Below, in pieces: positions 26,746 to 35,849 of a stretch of DNA of 49,043 bases (the first letter of the stretch is position 1; each line of letters opens with the position of its first letter). Under the pieces are notes generated by a model. It did no database searches, was not told the origin of the DNA, and saw nothing but the letters and a program-made list of their open reading frames with translations. The DNA is from an uncultured Pseudomonadota bacterium (GTDB lineage Bacteria; Pseudomonadota; Gammaproteobacteria; Burkholderiales; Methylophilaceae), in contig CAIRBH010000007.1 in assembly GCA_903876765.1 (NCBI GenBank), positions 1 to 49,043 on the forward strand, given 5' to 3'. The translations under genes were made by a program, and so were the position numbers.

Positions 26746-27564
26746 ATGAAAAAGCCAACTTACTTAAATAGGGCTAGTCAACAAGCTTTTACCTTGGTTG
26801 AAATGGCCATAGTATTGGTGATTATTGGATCAGTATTGACTATTGTATTTAGTTTATTAGGCACCTTAAGCGCGCAGCTAGAGCAGCAAAAATTAAGTGA
26901 AACTAGAAACACGATTAATAATGTGAAAGAAGCATTGCTGGGCTATGCTATGACTAATGGACGGTTTCCTTGTCCAGCTGCTGCTCCATCCTCAGGGGTG
27001 ACTGCGGTAGAAGCATTTGCTGCAAGTGGAACTGTCACAAATGGTAAATGCTCAGTATTTTATAATGGGTATGTGCCAGCCGTGACATTGGGGCTTTCTC
27101 CCACTGATACTAGTGGCTATGTGCTGGATGGCTGGAATAATCCTGTGCGTTATGCAATCGTTGATTTAAGCGATGATTCAAATGCCACCTATATTTTTAC
27201 TAAATCTTCTGGTATGAAAAATGCGAATTCTGCAAGCTGCCCTACTTGCGGCATGTCATGGATTACAACTCAAACATTATTATCAGTATGCAATACGGGA
27301 ACAGGCATTAGTTCAGGTCTATGTGCAAGTACTACAGCCACAATAAACAATAATTCAGCCATTGTTATTTATTCAACAGCTGCAAATACCGCTACGGGTG
27401 GTACAGGGACAGATGAGGCCGCAAATCTGAACTCGGATAAAGCTTTTGTCAGCCATGTACCTTATGCGGCAGGGTCGACTAACGGCGAGTTTGACGATAT
27501 TATGGAATGGATTTCACCTAATACTATTTTTAGTCGCTTGATGCAGGCCAATCAATTGCCATAA
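26746..27564 (+). CDS. type IV prepilin-like protein
   Basis: A 272-aa protein with a prepilin N-terminus: basic leader, then QQAFTLVEMAIVLVIIG (about residues 12-28) with the conserved Phe+1 and Glu+5. The residue before the cleavage point is Ala, where nearly all prepilins have Gly. The helix is followed by EQQKLSETRNTINNVKEALL and GYAMTNGRFPCPA, as in large pseudopilins of MSHA systems. Four Cys (CPTCG, VCN, LCA) could form disulfides. The ATG follows the upstream stop without a gap, and the adenylyltransferase gene starts 3 bp after its stop. Major or minor subunit cannot be told. Confidence 0.8.
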   Translation: MKKPTYLNRASQQAFTLVEMAIVLVIIGSVLTIVFSLLGTLSAQLEQQKLSETRNTINNVKEALLGYAMTNGRFPCPAAAPSSGVTAVEAFAASGTVTNGKCSVFYNGYVPAVTLGLSPTDTSGYVLDGWNNPVRYAIVDLSDDSNATYIFTKSSGMKNANSASCPTCGMSWITTQTLLSVCNTGTGISSGLCASTTATINNNSAIVIYSTAANTATGGTGTDEAANLNSDKAFVSHVPYAAGSTNGEFDDIMEWISPNTIFSRLMQANQLP

Positions 27565-27567
27565 CCC

Positions 27568-28326
27568 ATGAACGACAAGCAACTACTACGTTATAGCCGG
27601 CACATACTTCTGCCAGAAATAAGTTATGAAGGCCAAGATAAGCTTGTGAATAGTCATGCGCTGATTGTTGGGGCGGGTGGCTTGGGCTCGCCTGTGGCCT
27701 TATATTTGGCGGCTAGCGGGCTAGGTAACTTAACGATTTGTGATTTTGATGTGGTGGATTTAACTAATTTACAGCGGCAAATTATTCATACCACGCAAAG
27801 TGTAGGCACGAATAAAGCGGCTTCTGCCCAACAAACCATTTATGAAATTAACCCTGAAACAGTCGTACAAACCATACAGCAAAAATCCACAGTAACTGAG
27901 TTTGCCGCGCTAATTGCAAAGGCGGATGTGGTAATCGATTGCAGTGATAACTTTGCTACGCGCTACATCCTAAATCGCTTATGTGTGCAGCTAAAAAAGC
28001 CCTTAGTCTCTGGTGCGGCCATCGGGTTTGCTGGGCAAATCACCGTGTATGATATGCGTGATGCCGCCAGCCCGTGTTACCAGTGTTTATTCCCTGATAG
28101 CAGCACAACGACAGGCGAAGACAATGAAATGCGCTGCGCCAGCCATGGGGTATTTGCCCCGCTAGTGGGCATGATAGGCACCATGCAAGCCGCAGAGGCC
28201 TTAAAGCTGCTAATTGGCATAGGAGAAAGCTTGCAAGGTCGCTTGCTGCTGTTAGACGCGCTTGCCATGGAATGGCGCACCATTAAGCTGGCTAAAGACC
28301 CCGCTTGCACTGTTTGCGCTGTTTAA
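27568..28326 (+). CDS. HesA/MoeB/ThiF-family adenylyltransferase
   Basis: A 252-aa E1-like enzyme that adenylates the C-terminal Gly-Gly of a ubiquitin-like sulfur carrier (ThiS or MoaD). A nucleotide-binding GAGGLGSPVAL loop (about 36-46), DFDVVDLTNLQRQI (about 58-71) and a DCSDNFATRYILN block are present. Zinc-binding pairs CYQC (about 171-174) and CTVC near the end complete it, and a Cys in MRCASHG is placed like the ThiF/MoeB catalytic Cys. thiS and thiG are 14 kb away and have no thiF beside them, so this may serve thiazole and/or molybdopterin synthesis. It is transcribed as the last gene of the pilus operon. Confidence 0.9.
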   Translation: MNDKQLLRYSRHILLPEISYEGQDKLVNSHALIVGAGGLGSPVALYLAASGLGNLTICDFDVVDLTNLQRQIIHTTQSVGTNKAASAQQTIYEINPETVVQTIQQKSTVTEFAALIAKADVVIDCSDNFATRYILNRLCVQLKKPLVSGAAIGFAGQITVYDMRDAASPCYQCLFPDSSTTTGEDNEMRCASHGVFAPLVGMIGTMQAAEALKLLIGIGESLQGRLLLLDALAMEWRTIKLAKDPACTVCAV

Positions 28327-28349
28327 GCCATTTTTAGTATCAGCGCTAG

Positions 28350-29192
28350 CTACTTACCACCCACCAAGCTTTTGACTGCCCCGACTAAATCGCCTGGCAT
28401 CATGACAATTTTACTGTTTTCAGAGGCAGAAATTTTTTGCAAAGCAGTGATATAGCGGTCGCCTAATAAAAACATCGCTGAGGCGTTATTTTCTTTGACT
28501 GCTTCGGTAATAAATTTAATAGATTCTGCAGAGGCTTTGGCCGCCACCATTTGCGCTTCAGCATCTTTACGCGCTGCTTCTAAACGTGCTTCAGCGTTTA
28601 AGATCAGCGATTGTTTAGCCCCTTCAGCTTCTGTCACTACCGCCACCCGTTCACGCTCGGCGGCAGCTTGTCTTTCCATGGCGTCTTGCATATTAGAAGA
28701 TGGCTTGATGTCTTGAATCTCCACTGATTTAACCGTTAAGCCCCAATCTAGCGCTTCATCGGCAATGGCGGTTTTCAGCTCAGCTTTAATGCGGTCGCGT
28801 GAGGTCAGCGCGTGGTTAAGATCCATGCCGCCTATAATCGAACGCAAGCTGGTTTGCACCATATTACGCATCGCCTCACGAAAATTTTCAATGCCATACA
28901 CCGCACGTTCAATATTACTCACCTTAATAAAGGCAACGGCATTGGCCAGAATGACCGCGTTGTCACGGGTAATTACCTCTTGCTCTGGTACATCCAAAAT
29001 AATGTCTTTGGTCGTGACTTTATAGCTCACTTTGGTGAATATGGGGTTGATCACGTGTAAGCCAGGAGAGAGTACGCCAGCAAACTTGCCTAGCCGCTCA
29101 ATCACCCATTCTTCACCTTGCGGCACTATACGCACGCCTTTGATGATGGCAACAATTACTACAAATATCAGTATAAAACTAAATTCTGTCAT
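28350..29192 (-). CDS. SPFH/band 7 membrane protein (paraslipin, QmcA-like)
   Basis: A 280-aa protein with one N-terminal TM helix (FSFILIFVVIVAIIKGVRIV, about 4-23) followed by the SPFH domain (VPQGEEWVIERLGKFAGVL; PGLHVINPIF). A long Ala/Glu-rich helical region (about 175-245, e.g. AAAERERVAVVTEAEGAKQS) typical of oligomerising stomatin-like proteins comes next. It pairs with the NfeD-like gene that precedes it on this strand by 33 bp. That partnership is conserved for this family, thought to organise membrane microdomains or assist membrane protein quality control. Confidence 0.9.
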   Translation of the reverse strand: MTEFSFILIFVVIVAIIKGVRIVPQGEEWVIERLGKFAGVLSPGLHVINPIFTKVSYKVTTKDIILDVPEQEVITRDNAVILANAVAFIKVSNIERAVYGIENFREAMRNMVQTSLRSIIGGMDLNHALTSRDRIKAELKTAIADEALDWGLTVKSVEIQDIKPSSNMQDAMERQAAAERERVAVVTEAEGAKQSLILNAEARLEAARKDAEAQMVAAKASAESIKFITEAVKENNASAMFLLGDRYITALQKISASENSKIVMMPGDLVGAVKSLVGGK

Positions 29193-29225
29193 GGTTTTTC
29201 CCTATCTTTTGATTAAATTGTTCAG

Positions 29226-29672
29226 TTAAATATTTTTAGAGATTCTGAGCGCGTTACCTTCAACCGCAATCACCTTAGCTTGGCTGCCCAGTTCTATGGT
29301 TTCATTTGAAACAGCAGCCCATTCACGGCTACCCATTAAGCCTTGGGTGAATGAAATCTGGCCATTTTGTGTTGGGCCAGTTGCAGCGGTGACTATTCCT
29401 ACGCGACCGATTTCTTCGCCTTGTGCTTGCCCTACCCGCGAGTCTATAGCGGTTTTTTTATAATAAGCTCGCCATGTGGCTAATGAACCCAGTGACAAAA
29501 AGGCAAACAAGGCGAACTGCACAGCCTGCGATAGCGTTGGCCATAGCGCCATGACGAGTGCCAGGCATAATGCCGCTATACCCAGCCACAATAGGTAAAA
29601 TGTGCCTGTTGCCATCTCTGCCGCGAGCAAAATAATACCTAATGCCGCCCATAACCATATTGCTTCTATCAT
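29226..29672 (-). CDS. NfeD-like membrane protein
   Basis: A 148-aa short NfeD (1b type). Two or three TM helices occur in the first 75 residues (IWLWAALGIILLAAEMATG; LLWLGIAALCLALVMALW; FALFAFLSLGSLATW). The C-terminal OB-fold domain (about 90-145) carries GRVGIVTAATG, ISFTQGLMGSREWAAVS and KVIAVEGNALRI. I chose the ATG at 29672, which has GGCGGGG upstream. The longer in-frame ORF reaching 29870 would overlap the valS start and encodes no membrane-protein-like sequence. It is the partner of the SPFH gene downstream. Confidence 0.88.
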   Translation of the reverse strand: MIEAIWLWAALGIILLAAEMATGTFYLLWLGIAALCLALVMALWPTLSQAVQFALFAFLSLGSLATWRAYYKKTAIDSRVGQAQGEEIGRVGIVTAATGPTQNGQISFTQGLMGSREWAAVSNETIELGSQAKVIAVEGNALRISKNI

Positions 29673-29790
29673 GTTTACCCCGCCAATAAAAAAACTATAT
29701 TTTATTAAAAACATCTTAGCACTTTTCACAAAAATTATGATGCGTTTACACTGGCTAGGATAGAAAACACTGCGCTCAGCCTGTGTTAAA

Positions 29791-32640
29791 ATGTTGGCTA
29801 TGACAACCCATACCCCCCCACATCCGCCAGCCATTAAAGTGCTGGCTAAGTCTTTTGACCCCACAACCATAGAAAGTCATTGGTATGAATTTTGGGAGCG
29901 CAAAGGCTATTACGCCGCAGGCTTAAATCCAGACGTTAAAGATAATTTTTGTATTTTGCTGCCACCGCCCAATGTCACAGGCACTTTGCACATGGGGCAC
30001 GGTTTTAACCAAACCTTGATGGATACCCTGACCCGCTATCACCGTATGCGTGGCGACAACACCCTTTGGCAGCCAGGCACAGATCATGCGGGCATTGCCA
30101 CGCAGATAGTGGTAGAGCGTCAATTAGACGCACAAGGCTTATCGCGCCATGATTTGGGCCGTGAAAAATTCTTAGAAAAAGTCTGGGAATGGAAGGAATA
30201 TTCAGGCGGCAGCATCACCAAGCAAATGCGCCGATTAGGCACCTCGCCTGATTGGAGCCGTGAGCGCTTTACCATGGATGAAGGCTTGAATAAAACCGTC
30301 ACCCAGTCTTTTGTGCAGCTGTATAACGAAGGCCTGATTTATCGCGGCAAACGTTTGGTCAATTGGGATGTGAAACTAGGCACAGCCGTATCAGACCTAG
30401 AAGTGGTGCAGGAAGAAGAAGATGGCTTTATGTGGCACATCAATTATCCCCTAGCGGATGGCTCAGGGCACCTAACAGTAGCCACCACCCGCCCAGAAAC
30501 CATGCTGGGCGATGTGGCTGTCATGGTGCACCCTGACGATACGCGCTATGTGCACCTCATTGGTAAAAATGTAAAACTACCGCTTTGCAACAGAGAAATC
30601 CCGATTATTGCCGACGATTATGTAGATAAAGAATTTGGTACTGGCGTGGTTAAAGTCACGCCCGCCCATGACTTTAATGACTACGCGGTGGGGCAACGCC
30701 ACCAGCTACCCATCATAGGCATTTTGAATTTACAAGGCTTTGTCAATGATGCCGCACCATTGCCCTACCAAGGTTTGGAGCGTTTTGCCGCGCGCAAGCA
30801 AGTCGTCGCTGACTTGGAAGCACAAAATTACTTAGTTAAAGTCGATAAACATAAACTCAAAGTGCCACGTGGCGACCGTACCGGCGTGGTAATTGAGCCT
30901 ATGCTTACCGACCAATGGTTTGTTGCCATGAGTAAACCCGCGGCTGATGGTAAAAGCATTACGCAAAAAGCATTAGATGTTGTGGCCAGTGGCGAAATTA
31001 AGTTTTACCCAGAAAACTGGGTCAATACTTATAACCAATGGCTGAATAATATTCAAGATTGGTGTATCTCTCGCCAATTATGGTGGGGGCATCAAATTCC
31101 TGCTTGGTATAGCGATGATGGCAAGGTGTATGTAGCGCATGATTCAGATGAAGCCAAAGCATTAGCTGCCAAAGACGGCTATACGGGTAATCTTAAACGT
31201 GACGATGATGTTTTAGACACTTGGTATTCCTCAGCACTTTGGCCCTTCTCAACGCTAGATTGGACGGGCGATGAAGCCAAAGATGCCGCTAATATTGCCT
31301 TGCAACAATATCTGCCGTCTAGCGTATTGGTCACAGGCTTTGACATTATCTTTTTTTGGGTGGCGCGCATGGTTATGATGACCACGCACATTACTGGCAA
31401 AATCCCCTTCAAACATGTGTATGTACACGGCTTGATTCGTGATGCCGAAGGCCAAAAGATGAGTAAATCTAAAGGCAATGTGCTGGACCCGATAGACTTG
31501 ATTGATGGCATAGGTTTGGATGATTTAATTAAAAAACGCACCACAGGCTTAATGAACCCAAAACAGACCGAGCAGATAGAAAAGCGCACACGTAAAGAAT
31601 TCCCTGAGGGTATCGCCTCTTATGGCACGGATGCCTTGCGTTTTACCTTTGCTGCACTGGCTTCACCAGGCCGTGATATTAAGTTTGACTTGCAGCGCTG
31701 CGATGGCTACCGTAATTTTTGCAATAAACTATGGAACGCCACGCGCTTTGTCTTGATGAACACTGAGGGTCAGGATAACGGCTTTGATGCAGCGACTTGC
31801 CATGCCGGAGGGCGTAAGTTCTCGCAAGCGGATCGCTGGATAGTGAGCATATTGCAACGCACCGAAGCGGATGTGGAGCGGGCATTTGCCGATTATCGTT
31901 TTGATTTAGCCGCAAAAGCCATTTATGAATTTGTTTGGGATGAATACTGTGATTGGTATTTAGAATTAGCCAAAGTACAAATGCAAAATGGCGATGACGC
32001 CGAAAAACGCGCAACCCGCCGTACCTTATTGCGTGTGCTAGAGACTATTTTGCGTTTAGCTCACCCTATTATGCCGTTTATTACTGAAGAAATTTGGCAA
32101 ACGATAGCACCCATGACAGAAAAACATGGTGCCAGCATTATGCTCGAGGCCTATCCAACAGCTCGGGCCGATAAGCTGGATGAAGCCGCCGAAGCTTGGT
32201 TGGCGCAATTAAAGCAAATGGTGGATGCTTGCCGCAGCTTGCGTGGTGAGATGGGGATTTCTCCTGCCGCACGTGTACCTTTGATTGCCACTGGCGATGC
32301 TCAAAGATTGGCCGCTTATGCGCCCTATTTAAAGATGCTGGCTAAGCTAGAAGAGGTGACCATAGTAGCAGAGCTACCCGATGCCGATGCGCCAGTGATG
32401 CTGGTGGATGACTTTAAGTTGATGCTAAAAGTAGAAATTGATGTTGCTGCCGAAAAAGAACGCCTCAGCAAAGAGTTGGCAAGGCTAACGGCTGAGATTA
32501 GTAAAGCCAATGCAAAACTCCATAATGAAAGCTTTGTGGCGCGGGCACCAGTGGCGGTGGTAGAGCAAGAAAAGGCGCGAGTTGCAGAATTTAGCGATAA
32601 TTTAGCCAAGCTACAAAGTCAGCTGGCCAAGTTAAAGTGA
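29791..32640 (+). CDS. valS: valine--tRNA ligase
   Basis: A 949-aa class I aminoacyl-tRNA synthetase, normal ValRS length. A HIGH-type motif [14 protein letters not shown] is at about residue 55-68, followed by the CP1 editing domain ([19 protein letters not shown]). [18 protein letters not shown]-like sequence reads here as [17 protein letters not shown], and the KMSKS motif [10 protein letters not shown] is at about 553-562. An anticodon-binding domain and a C-terminal coiled-coil ([20 protein letters not shown]) complete it. An in-frame ATG at 29800 is an equally possible start; neither has a strong ribosome-binding site. Transcribed divergently from the NfeD/SPFH pair. Confidence 0.97.
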   Translation: MLAMTTHTPPHPPAIKVLAKSFDPTTIESHWYEFWERKGYYAAGLNPDVKDNFCILLPPPNVTGTLHMGHGFNQTLMDTLTRYHRMRGDNTLWQPGTDHAGIATQIVVERQLDAQGLSRHDLGREKFLEKVWEWKEYSGGSITKQMRRLGTSPDWSRERFTMDEGLNKTVTQSFVQLYNEGLIYRGKRLVNWDVKLGTAVSDLEVVQEEEDGFMWHINYPLADGSGHLTVATTRPETMLGDVAVMVHPDDTRYVHLIGKNVKLPLCNREIPIIADDYVDKEFGTGVVKVTPAHDFNDYAVGQRHQLPIIGILNLQGFVNDAAPLPYQGLERFAARKQVVADLEAQNYLVKVDKHKLKVPRGDRTGVVIEPMLTDQWFVAMSKPAADGKSITQKALDVVASGEIKFYPENWVNTYNQWLNNIQDWCISRQLWWGHQIPAWYSDDGKVYVAHDSDEAKALAAKDGYTGNLKRDDDVLDTWYSSALWPFSTLDWTGDEAKDAANIALQQYLPSSVLVTGFDIIFFWVARMVMMTTHITGKIPFKHVYVHGLIRDAEGQKMSKSKGNVLDPIDLIDGIGLDDLIKKRTTGLMNPKQTEQIEKRTRKEFPEGIASYGTDALRFTFAALASPGRDIKFDLQRCDGYRNFCNKLWNATRFVLMNTEGQDNGFDAATCHAGGRKFSQADRWIVSILQRTEADVERAFADYRFDLAAKAIYEFVWDEYCDWYLELAKVQMQNGDDAEKRATRRTLLRVLETILRLAHPIMPFITEEIWQTIAPMTEKHGASIMLEAYPTARADKLDEAAEAWLAQLKQMVDACRSLRGEMGISPAARVPLIATGDAQRLAAYAPYLKMLAKLEEVTIVAELPDADAPVMLVDDFKLMLKVEIDVAAEKERLSKELARLTAEISKANAKLHNESFVARAPVAVVEQEKARVAEFSDNLAKLQSQLAKLK

Positions 32641-32773
32641 TGCAAGTTGAAGTGAGAAAATTAAAGTAAGCCAAGTAAGTTTAGCAAGCAAGCTTAGCTC
32701 AAGTTTAACTTAAATTTACTTAGCACCTTGCTAGCCTGCCTTAGTTAATTTGTCAGACGCGCTATTTGGTGCC

Positions 32774-33007
32774 TTAACTGCTACGTTTTTTGATATAAAA
32801 AGTGAAGTGAGTGTCAGTAGCATCTAGCTGCAATAGCTCATGGCCAGTTTGTAGGCAAAAAGCGTTAAAGTCTTTGACTGCACCGCGGTCTGTAGCCATC
32901 ACTTTTAAAACTTGCGCGGCGGCTATTTCACTTAAACCTTTTTTGCAACGCAAAATTGGCAGTGGGCAGTTTAAGCCAGTGGCATCCACTTCTTTATCAA
33001 ATTCCAT
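32774..33007 (-). CDS. TusA-family sulfur carrier protein
   Basis: A 77-aa SirA/TusA-fold protein with the family signature DATGLNCPLPILRCKK (Cys14 within CPxP). The rest, LKVMATDRGAVKDFNAFC followed by TGHELLQL, fits the two-layer fold. TusA-type proteins relay persulfide sulfur, e.g. for tRNA 2-thiolation or sulfur trafficking. It overlaps the upstream rhodanese gene by one base (TAATG), so the two are coupled; the rhodanese would supply the sulfur. It could be TusA itself or a TusA-like paralogue. Confidence 0.88.
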   Translation of the reverse strand: MEFDKEVDATGLNCPLPILRCKKGLSEIAAAQVLKVMATDRGAVKDFNAFCLQTGHELLQLDATDTHFTFYIKKRSS

Positions 33008-33345
33008 TATTTCTTGTTGTTCTCAGCTTTTGCTACAAATGCCAAGCCAGCTTTACCCCAAGCTAAAATGCCACCGGTTAAATTAAGCACGTTTTTACAG
33101 CCGCGATTAGCCGCAAAGGCGGCGGCATGGGCTGAGCGTATGCCGCTGTGGCAATAAAAAACCAGATTTTTTTTGTGCGGTAATGCGTCAAATTGTGCTG
33201 GTAACATCGCTAAAGGAATATGTATTGCACCTGCAATAATACCGAGTGCCACTTCATCGTCATTACGCACATCTACCAACAATAATGCTTGATCTTTCAT
33301 CAAGTTAAATAAGTCATCTGCTGCAATTTCGCTATATGCATTCAT
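33007..33345 (-). CDS. single-domain rhodanese-like sulfurtransferase
   Basis: A 112-aa rhodanese domain. LLLVDVRNDDEVALGIIAGA (about 21-40) is the conserved N-terminal block. The active-site loop CHSGIRS begins with Cys65, which would carry the persulfide, and GGILAWGKAGL closes the fold. No signal peptide, so cytoplasmic. It overlaps the TusA-like gene, so the pair probably forms a sulfur relay. It is close in size to GlpE. Confidence 0.9.
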   Translation of the reverse strand: MNAYSEIAADDLFNLMKDQALLLVDVRNDDEVALGIIAGAIHIPLAMLPAQFDALPHKKNLVFYCHSGIRSAHAAAFAANRGCKNVLNLTGGILAWGKAGLAFVAKAENNKK

Positions 33346-33545
33346 AAAATAAACCTAAATTAATCAAAGCGCATCATAGCAATTTTGCGCGCTAGCTGCA
33401 TTAATAATCTATGGGTTCAACCATCGCAATGCGTGTTATTTAATCTGCCGCGGTCTAATCTTGTAAAATAAACCACCTATATTTCTCCATAGTACTATGA
33501 TGAAGCCTGAAGGTATTCAGACGGAACATTTTTAGGAGCGGCATC

Positions 33546-33665
33546 ATGGCTAAAGGACAAGAACGTAGCAACAAGGAAACAAAAAAGCCCAAAAAAGATA
33601 AAAAAGTCGTGGTGGTTTCAGGCTCTATTATCCCCACTAGACCGAGCACGCCAGTCAAAAAATAA
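33546..33665 (+). CDS. small basic hypothetical protein (39 aa)
   Basis: The ORF starts MAKGQERSNKETKKPKKDKK and continues with a hydrophobic VVVVSGSII stretch and TRPSTPVKK. It is very Lys-rich (pI clearly basic). A strong AGGAGCGG ribosome-binding site lies 6 bp before the ATG. Similar short Lys-rich proteins starting MAK..R.N.E.KKPK are common hypothetical genes in proteobacteria, but no function is known to me. It stands alone between the rhodanese gene and the MFS gene, transcribed opposite to both. Confidence 0.7.
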   Translation: MAKGQERSNKETKKPKKDKKVVVVSGSIIPTRPSTPVKK

Positions 33666-33737
33666 GCGCGACTGTTTATTGATTGCCTTGCCCGCTTAGG
33701 CTTAAGCTAGCATTTTAATAAGATTAATGGAGTTCAA

Positions 33738-34982
33738 TTAATCAAGATGGCTTGATTCTAGGTCTTTTAACTCAAGGTCTCTTAATTTAGGTGCTAATTT
33801 AACGGTTGTAGCGACCACCATCAGCGTCATCGCCCCGCCAAATACCACTGACGGCACTAGCCCTAGCAGACGGGCGGCTAGCCCAGATTCAAACGCCCCT
33901 AGCTCATTAGATGAGCCAATAAAAATGCCATTGATGGCCGACACTCTGCCGCGCATGGCATCTGGCGTGGCTAATTGTAAAATCGTGGTGCGCATCACGA
34001 CAGAAATGCCATCAAAAATACCAGACAGCAATAGCAGCGCCGCCGCCAGCCAAAAATAAGTGCTAATGCCAAAACCGATAATACAAAAGCCAAAGCCTGC
34101 CACTGCGCCTAGTAACCAGCGCCCGGCATGTAAATTGATGGGCTGGCGTGTCAGCCAAAGCCCAGTGATAATCGCCCCCACCGCAGGGGCGGCACGCAAA
34201 ATACCCAGGCCTTCTGGGCCTAATCGGTACACATCCTGTATAAACGCTGGCAGCATGGCCACCGCGCCGCCAAACAGCACGGCAAACATATCTAATGACA
34301 ATGCGCTGAGCACTATTTGATTGCTATAAACAAAGCGCAAACCTTGCGCAATGCTAGTGAACACGGCGGGGCTATCTAATTTGGCTGGTGGTTCTTTGAT
34401 CTTGAGTGACCACATGGCGATTGCCGCACATAAGCATAATAGCGAGGCAATTGCGTAGGCTGCTGTCTTACTGGCAAACCCCACCAACAAACCGCCCAAG
34501 GCTGGCCCTATAATTAAACCTGCCTGAAAAACTGAACTACTGATGCCAGAAGCACGGGCGTATTCTGCTCGCGGCAAAATAACTGCAAATAAAGTGTTGT
34601 AGCTAGGCGCAATAAAGGCACGCGCTAGGCCAGTGAGCATAATGGAGCCATAAATCCATAGGCTGGCATTGCTGCTATGGCCAATTAAGCCCATGGCCAG
34701 CGCGGTCAGTGTCAGCGCGTTAATGCCTAAGGTGATCGCTGCCAGTGCGCCAAAAAACCGCCGTGAATAAAAATGATCCACCGCGTGCCCTGCAAAGAGC
34801 GCGCAAGCAAAATAGGGAACGACTTCTGCCAAACCAATTAAACCTAGCGCTAGAGTATCGTGCGTGATTTCATAGATATGCCAGCCCACTGCCACTGCCA
34901 TCATTTGGTAGGCCAGCACCATTAAAATACGATAGCTGAGTAGCTTAAGAAAGGCATGATGATGGCGGGTAAAGATATGCAT
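33738..34982 (-). CDS. MFS transporter (EntS-like, MFS_3 type)
   Basis: A 414-aa protein from the ATG at 34982 (an in-frame TTG lies two codons upstream). About 12 hydrophobic helices are visible, with an intracellular loop-type motif GHAVDHFYSRRFFGALAAI (about 66-84) and GLIIGPALGGLLVGF (about 150-164, the proline/glycine motif C of antiporter-type exporters). RGRVSAINGIFIGSSNELGA near residue 345 is characteristic of the EntS/MFS_3 subgroup. The substrate cannot be told; this subgroup includes siderophore and drug exporters. The gap upstream of it contains a candidate structured RNA on the opposite strand. Confidence 0.85.
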   Translation of the reverse strand: MHIFTRHHHAFLKLLSYRILMVLAYQMMAVAVGWHIYEITHDTLALGLIGLAEVVPYFACALFAGHAVDHFYSRRFFGALAAITLGINALTLTALAMGLIGHSSNASLWIYGSIMLTGLARAFIAPSYNTLFAVILPRAEYARASGISSSVFQAGLIIGPALGGLLVGFASKTAAYAIASLLCLCAAIAMWSLKIKEPPAKLDSPAVFTSIAQGLRFVYSNQIVLSALSLDMFAVLFGGAVAMLPAFIQDVYRLGPEGLGILRAAPAVGAIITGLWLTRQPINLHAGRWLLGAVAGFGFCIIGFGISTYFWLAAALLLLSGIFDGISVVMRTTILQLATPDAMRGRVSAINGIFIGSSNELGAFESGLAARLLGLVPSVVFGGAMTLMVVATTVKLAPKLRDLELKDLESSHLD

Positions 34983-35021
34983 GGGCAACTTAGGTAATGT
35001 ATTAGCCTGTTAATAAAGCTA

Positions 35022-35049
35022 TTTGTTAAATGAGAGTTAAGTGTAAAAT
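35022..35049 (+). promoter_or_regulatory. promoter-like element before the candidate small RNA
   Basis: A TAAAAT -10 box (35044-35049) is preceded 16 bp upstream by TTTGTT, a weak -35. The expected start at about 35055-35057 coincides with the first base of the closing stem of the candidate RNA, which is the main argument for it. Confidence 0.4.
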
Positions 35050-35054
35050 TGCGC

Positions 35055-35170
35055 GCTTAGTGCAGAGAATAAGGCAGTAAGCGGGTTTCGTCAAAAATAC
35101 TCGCCGATGAGTCGTCATTGACCTAGTGTGACTCTGCCGATATAGATTAGGCGCACTAAGCCTGTATTTT
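35055..35170 (+). ncRNA. candidate structured small RNA, class not recognised
   Basis: Between two minus-strand genes, the plus strand folds into nested elements. A closing 9-bp stem pairs GCTTAGTGC (35055-35063) with GCACTAAGC (35153-35161). Inside are three adjacent hairpins: GCGGGT/ACTCGC (35081-35104), CGATGA/TCATTG with tetraloop GTCG (35105-35120), and CCTAGT/ATTAGG (35122-35151). The loop of the last holds CTGCC, which can pair with single-stranded GGCAG (35073-35077), a possible pseudoknot. Each of the three hairpins has a G-U pair valid only on the plus strand. U-rich sequence follows (TGTATTTTAGCTTT). It is not tRNA, 4.5S RNA, 6S RNA or any riboswitch I recognise. Confidence 0.45.
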
Positions 35171-35174
35171 AGCT

Positions 35175-35825
35175 TTAATGCTTGGGTACCCGCCACAAAT
35201 ACCAGCTGGCTACGCTGCGATAAGGCCGCCATGCTAGTGCAATTTGCGCCATTGCTTTGGGTTTAGGCGCTATTGCTAAGCCTTTTAGGCGCTGGTAACC
35301 AGCTACTATCGCTAAATCATTCGCTGGCAGTACGTCCATACGTGCTAAGTTAAACATCAGCATCATTTCTACCGTCCATTGGCCTATGCCTTTTAGTGTA
35401 GTTAAGCGATCAATTAATTGTTGATCTGACATGGCTTGCGCATCGCTAAAACTAGGCACTAGACCGCTTAATGCGCCTTGGGCAATGCTTTTGAGAGTTT
35501 CAATTTTTCTGGTAGAAAAGCCGCAAGCACGTAAATCAGCCACTTCGGCGGCAATCACTTGTGCGGCGCTTGGAAATTCAATACTGGCCGCATTTTCAAC
35601 ATTTGATTTGCCCAATAAAGCGCCCAACTTTTTTAAAATGGCATCACCTGCTTTGGCATGTAATTGTTGGTAAGCCACAGCACGCATCAGCGCTTGGTAG
35701 GGTGCTTGCTCAATTTTGGCAGTAAGCTTACAAGGGCCAACGGTTGCGATCAATTTAGCCCAATCGGCATCTAAACTGGCCAGGAAGTCAGTCGCTTGAT
35801 TAAGTTGGTGAGCATGGTTAAGCAT
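35175..35825 (-). CDS. DNA-3-methyladenine glycosylase II (AlkA family)
   Basis: A 216-aa HhH-GPD DNA glycosylase that removes alkylated purines. The helix-hairpin-helix LTTLKGIGQWTVEMMLMF (about 137-154) is followed by the catalytic Asp in VLPANDLAI (about 164). The N-terminal half has YQALMRAVAYQQLHAKAGDAI, the family's DNA-binding opening. It is shorter than E. coli AlkA (282 aa) because the N-terminal beta domain is lacking, which is common in bacterial short forms. It lies 24 bp upstream of nothing else on its strand; the candidate RNA converges on its 3' end. Confidence 0.88.
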   Translation of the reverse strand: MLNHAHQLNQATDFLASLDADWAKLIATVGPCKLTAKIEQAPYQALMRAVAYQQLHAKAGDAILKKLGALLGKSNVENAASIEFPSAAQVIAAEVADLRACGFSTRKIETLKSIAQGALSGLVPSFSDAQAMSDQQLIDRLTTLKGIGQWTVEMMLMFNLARMDVLPANDLAIVAGYQRLKGLAIAPKPKAMAQIALAWRPYRSVASWYLWRVPKH

Positions 35826-35849
35826 TTGTATAAGCTGGCTGATCAGCCA

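Noticed and set aside
29673-29870. N-terminal extension of the NfeD-like ORF
   Set aside because: It would overlap the divergent valS start and translates to sequence unlike NfeD; the ATG at 29672 has a GGCGGGG site and begins directly before the first membrane helix.
31179-31589. 136-codon antisense ORF within valS
   Set aside because: Shadow of the well-conserved KMSKS region of ValRS; no independent evidence for coding.
35084-35120. Hammerhead-like fragments (GATGAGTC on plus, GACGAAAC on minus)
   Set aside because: The two halves are on opposite strands, so no ribozyme core can form.
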